Shown one piece after another: positions 13,472-14,328 of a stretch of 14,328 nt of DNA (position 1 is the first letter of the stretch; each line of letters begins with the position of its first letter). Where the stretch lies: the NCBI GenBank assembly GCA_030696545.1, contig JAUYSA010000057.1, positions 1 to 14,328 on the forward strand, in the 5' to 3' direction. Below the pieces are notes generated by a model. The model was not told where the DNA came from. It ran no database searches and worked only from the letters and a program-made list of their open reading frames with translations. This stretch comes from Hyphomonadaceae bacterium. GTDB taxonomy: Bacteria; Pseudomonadota; Alphaproteobacteria; Caulobacterales; Hyphomonadaceae. Both the position numbers and the translations under genes were made by a program.

Positions 13472-13756
13472 ATGCCGCTGGCGGAAATAGTTGGAAGCCT
13501 CGCAGCCTTCCTCACCACGGCCTCATTCCTGCCGCAGGCCGCCAAGGTTCTTCGCACCCGCGAAACCGGGGCGATCTCGCTGATCATGTATTCGATGTTC
13601 ACCGCGGGGGTCACGCTCTGGGGCATCTACGGCGTGATGACGATGCAGTGGTCGATCATCATCGCCAACGCTGTCACTGTCGTGCTGGCTTCGATCATCC
13701 TCGGCATGAAGGTCCGCGCAGTTTTCGCTGACCGTGCGTCTCGCCCGAAAACATAG
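13472..13756 (+). CDS. SemiSWEET-family sugar transporter (PQ-loop/MtN3)
   Basis: A 94-residue protein with three hydrophobic helices (about 5-24, 38-56 and 60-79), the three-helix unit that dimerises into a bacterial SWEET-like sugar transporter. Family marks are TTASFLPQAAKVLRTRETGAIS (the PQ motif at 21-22 in the first helix), LWGIYG in the second, and IIIANAVTVVLASIIL with the conserved Asn in the third. GGGGA near 13459-13463 with 8 bases spacing supports the start. The substrate is unknown; small sugars are typical. It is divergent from DUF445 (86 bases apart) and 88 bases upstream of ruvB, but an SOS box lies between, so cotranscription with ruvB may be only partial. Confidence 0.9.
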   Translation: MPLAEIVGSLAAFLTTASFLPQAAKVLRTRETGAISLIMYSMFTAGVTLWGIYGVMTMQWSIIIANAVTVVLASIILGMKVRAVFADRASRPKT

Positions 13757-13797
13757 CAGCGGCGTTCACCGAAACCCTGCGCCTTAACGCCTCCTTC

Positions 13798-13812
13798 GTT
13801 CCTCAAGTGTTC
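13798..13812 (+). promoter_or_regulatory. LexA (SOS) box upstream of ruvB
   Basis: GTTC-CTCAAGT-GTTC: an exact GTTC-N7-GTTC direct repeat in the same orientation as the ruvC box, ending 32 bases before the ruvB ATG. The near-identical distance to the start codon in both cases strengthens the call. It implies an independent SOS-responsive promoter for ruvB. Confidence 0.85.
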
Positions 13813-13844
13813 CCTTGGGCAGCGAACTGGGGCACAAGTCAGCC

Positions 13845-14328
13845 ATGGCCAGAGACGGCGACATAACCGATCCCGAACGCCAGCCCGGCGAAACGCTCGA
13901 CCGCGCGCTGCGCCCGACGGCGTTCGACGATTTCACCGGCCAGCAGGCCGCCAAGACCAACCTCCGTATTTTCGTCGCCGCCGCCCGCAAGCGCGGCGAT
14001 GCCCTGGATCACGTACTGCTGTCTGGCCCACCCGGCCTCGGCAAGACAACGCTGGCGCAGATTCTCTCGCGCGAGATGGGCGTAGGCTTCCGGGCCACAT
14101 CCGGTCCCGTCATCGCCAAGGCCGGCGACCTCGCGGCTCTGCTTACGAATCTTGAGCCACGCGACGTTCTCTTCATCGACGAGATCCACCGCCTGCCGGC
14201 GCATGTCGAAGAGATTCTCTATCCCGCGATGGAAGATCACGCGCTCGATCTCATCATCGGCGAGGGCCCATCGGCGCGCTCGGTCAAGATCGACCTGCCG
14301 CCCTTCACGCTGGTCGGCGCCACCACGC
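13845..14328 (+). CDS. ruvB: Holliday junction branch migration ATPase RuvB (5' part, cut by window end)
   Basis: RuvB is the hexameric AAA+ motor that drives branch migration with RuvA. The first 161 residues are present and the frame is open to the window end, so the gene continues outside rather than being truncated. Visible marks are LDRALRPTAFDDFTGQ (18-33), the Walker A GPPGLGKT (61-68), SGPVIAKAGDLAALLTNL, the Walker B LFIDEIHR (109-116), and EEILYPAMEDHALDLIIGEGP (the beta-hairpin region that contacts RuvA). The ATG at 13845 gives the usual short polar N-terminus. It is separated from ruvA by about 1.8 kb containing DUF445 and SemiSWEET, and has its own LexA-type box 32 bases upstream. 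Confidence 0.96.
   Translation, partial: MARDGDITDPERQPGETLDRALRPTAFDDFTGQQAAKTNLRIFVAAARKRGDALDHVLLSGPPGLGKTTLAQILSREMGVGFRATSGPVIAKAGDLAALLTNLEPRDVLFIDEIHRLPAHVEEILYPAMEDHALDLIIGEGPSARSVKIDLPPFTLVGATT

Overview
The window reads as chromosomal DNA of a GC-rich alphaproteobacterium. The family resemblances point to the stalked/budding marine lineages (Maricaulales/Hyphomonadaceae-like), but this placement is inference. Two things support it directly. The ruv genes carry GTTC-N7-GTTC direct repeats, the LexA box used by Alphaproteobacteria. Several small conserved hypotheticals also have a typical alphaproteobacterial look. Genes are tightly packed, and four gene pairs are joined by ATGA stop/start overlaps.

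Region 1 (1-5120) is a surface-polysaccharide/LPS block. It holds the C-terminal end of a UDP-glucuronate 4-epimerase-type enzyme. A convergent membrane protein with a pseudopilin-like soluble domain follows. Next comes a probable operon of kdsD (arabinose-5-phosphate isomerase), kdsB (CMP-KDO synthetase) and a histidine-phosphatase-family protein. A WbpE-like PLP sugar aminotransferase ends the block. Together they suggest supply of nucleotide-activated KDO, galacturonate and an amino sugar for LPS core, O-antigen or capsule.

Region 2 (5156-6657) has a membrane-anchored hypothetical on the minus strand. On the plus strand are a conserved alphaproteobacterial hypothetical with a FliM-like C-terminal tail and a small COG2388-type GNAT acetyltransferase.

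Region 3 (6658-7477) is a visibly less GC-rich gap. It holds one well-supported small orphan gene on the minus strand, with a strong ribosome binding site, a leader hairpin and a downstream terminator-like hairpin. The rest contains several unexplained inverted repeats.

Region 4 (7478-10190) has a translationally coupled YcgN-family Cys-cluster protein and an iron-ADH/maleylacetate-reductase-like enzyme that lacks the usual metal-binding Asp. A second coupled pair follows: a six-helix membrane protein and a small winged-helix regulator. In front of that pair lies a long dyad embedded in a good sigma70-type promoter, probably the regulator's own operator.

Region 5 (10204-14328) is a split Holliday-junction locus. 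A divergent exported hypothetical comes first, then ruvC-ruvA, then a DUF445 membrane protein and a SemiSWEET transporter, then ruvB, which is cut by the window end. The ruvC unit and ruvB each have their own LexA-type box, so SOS control appears kept on both halves although ruvB is separated from ruvCA. No rRNA, tRNA, CRISPR array or insertion sequence was recognised.
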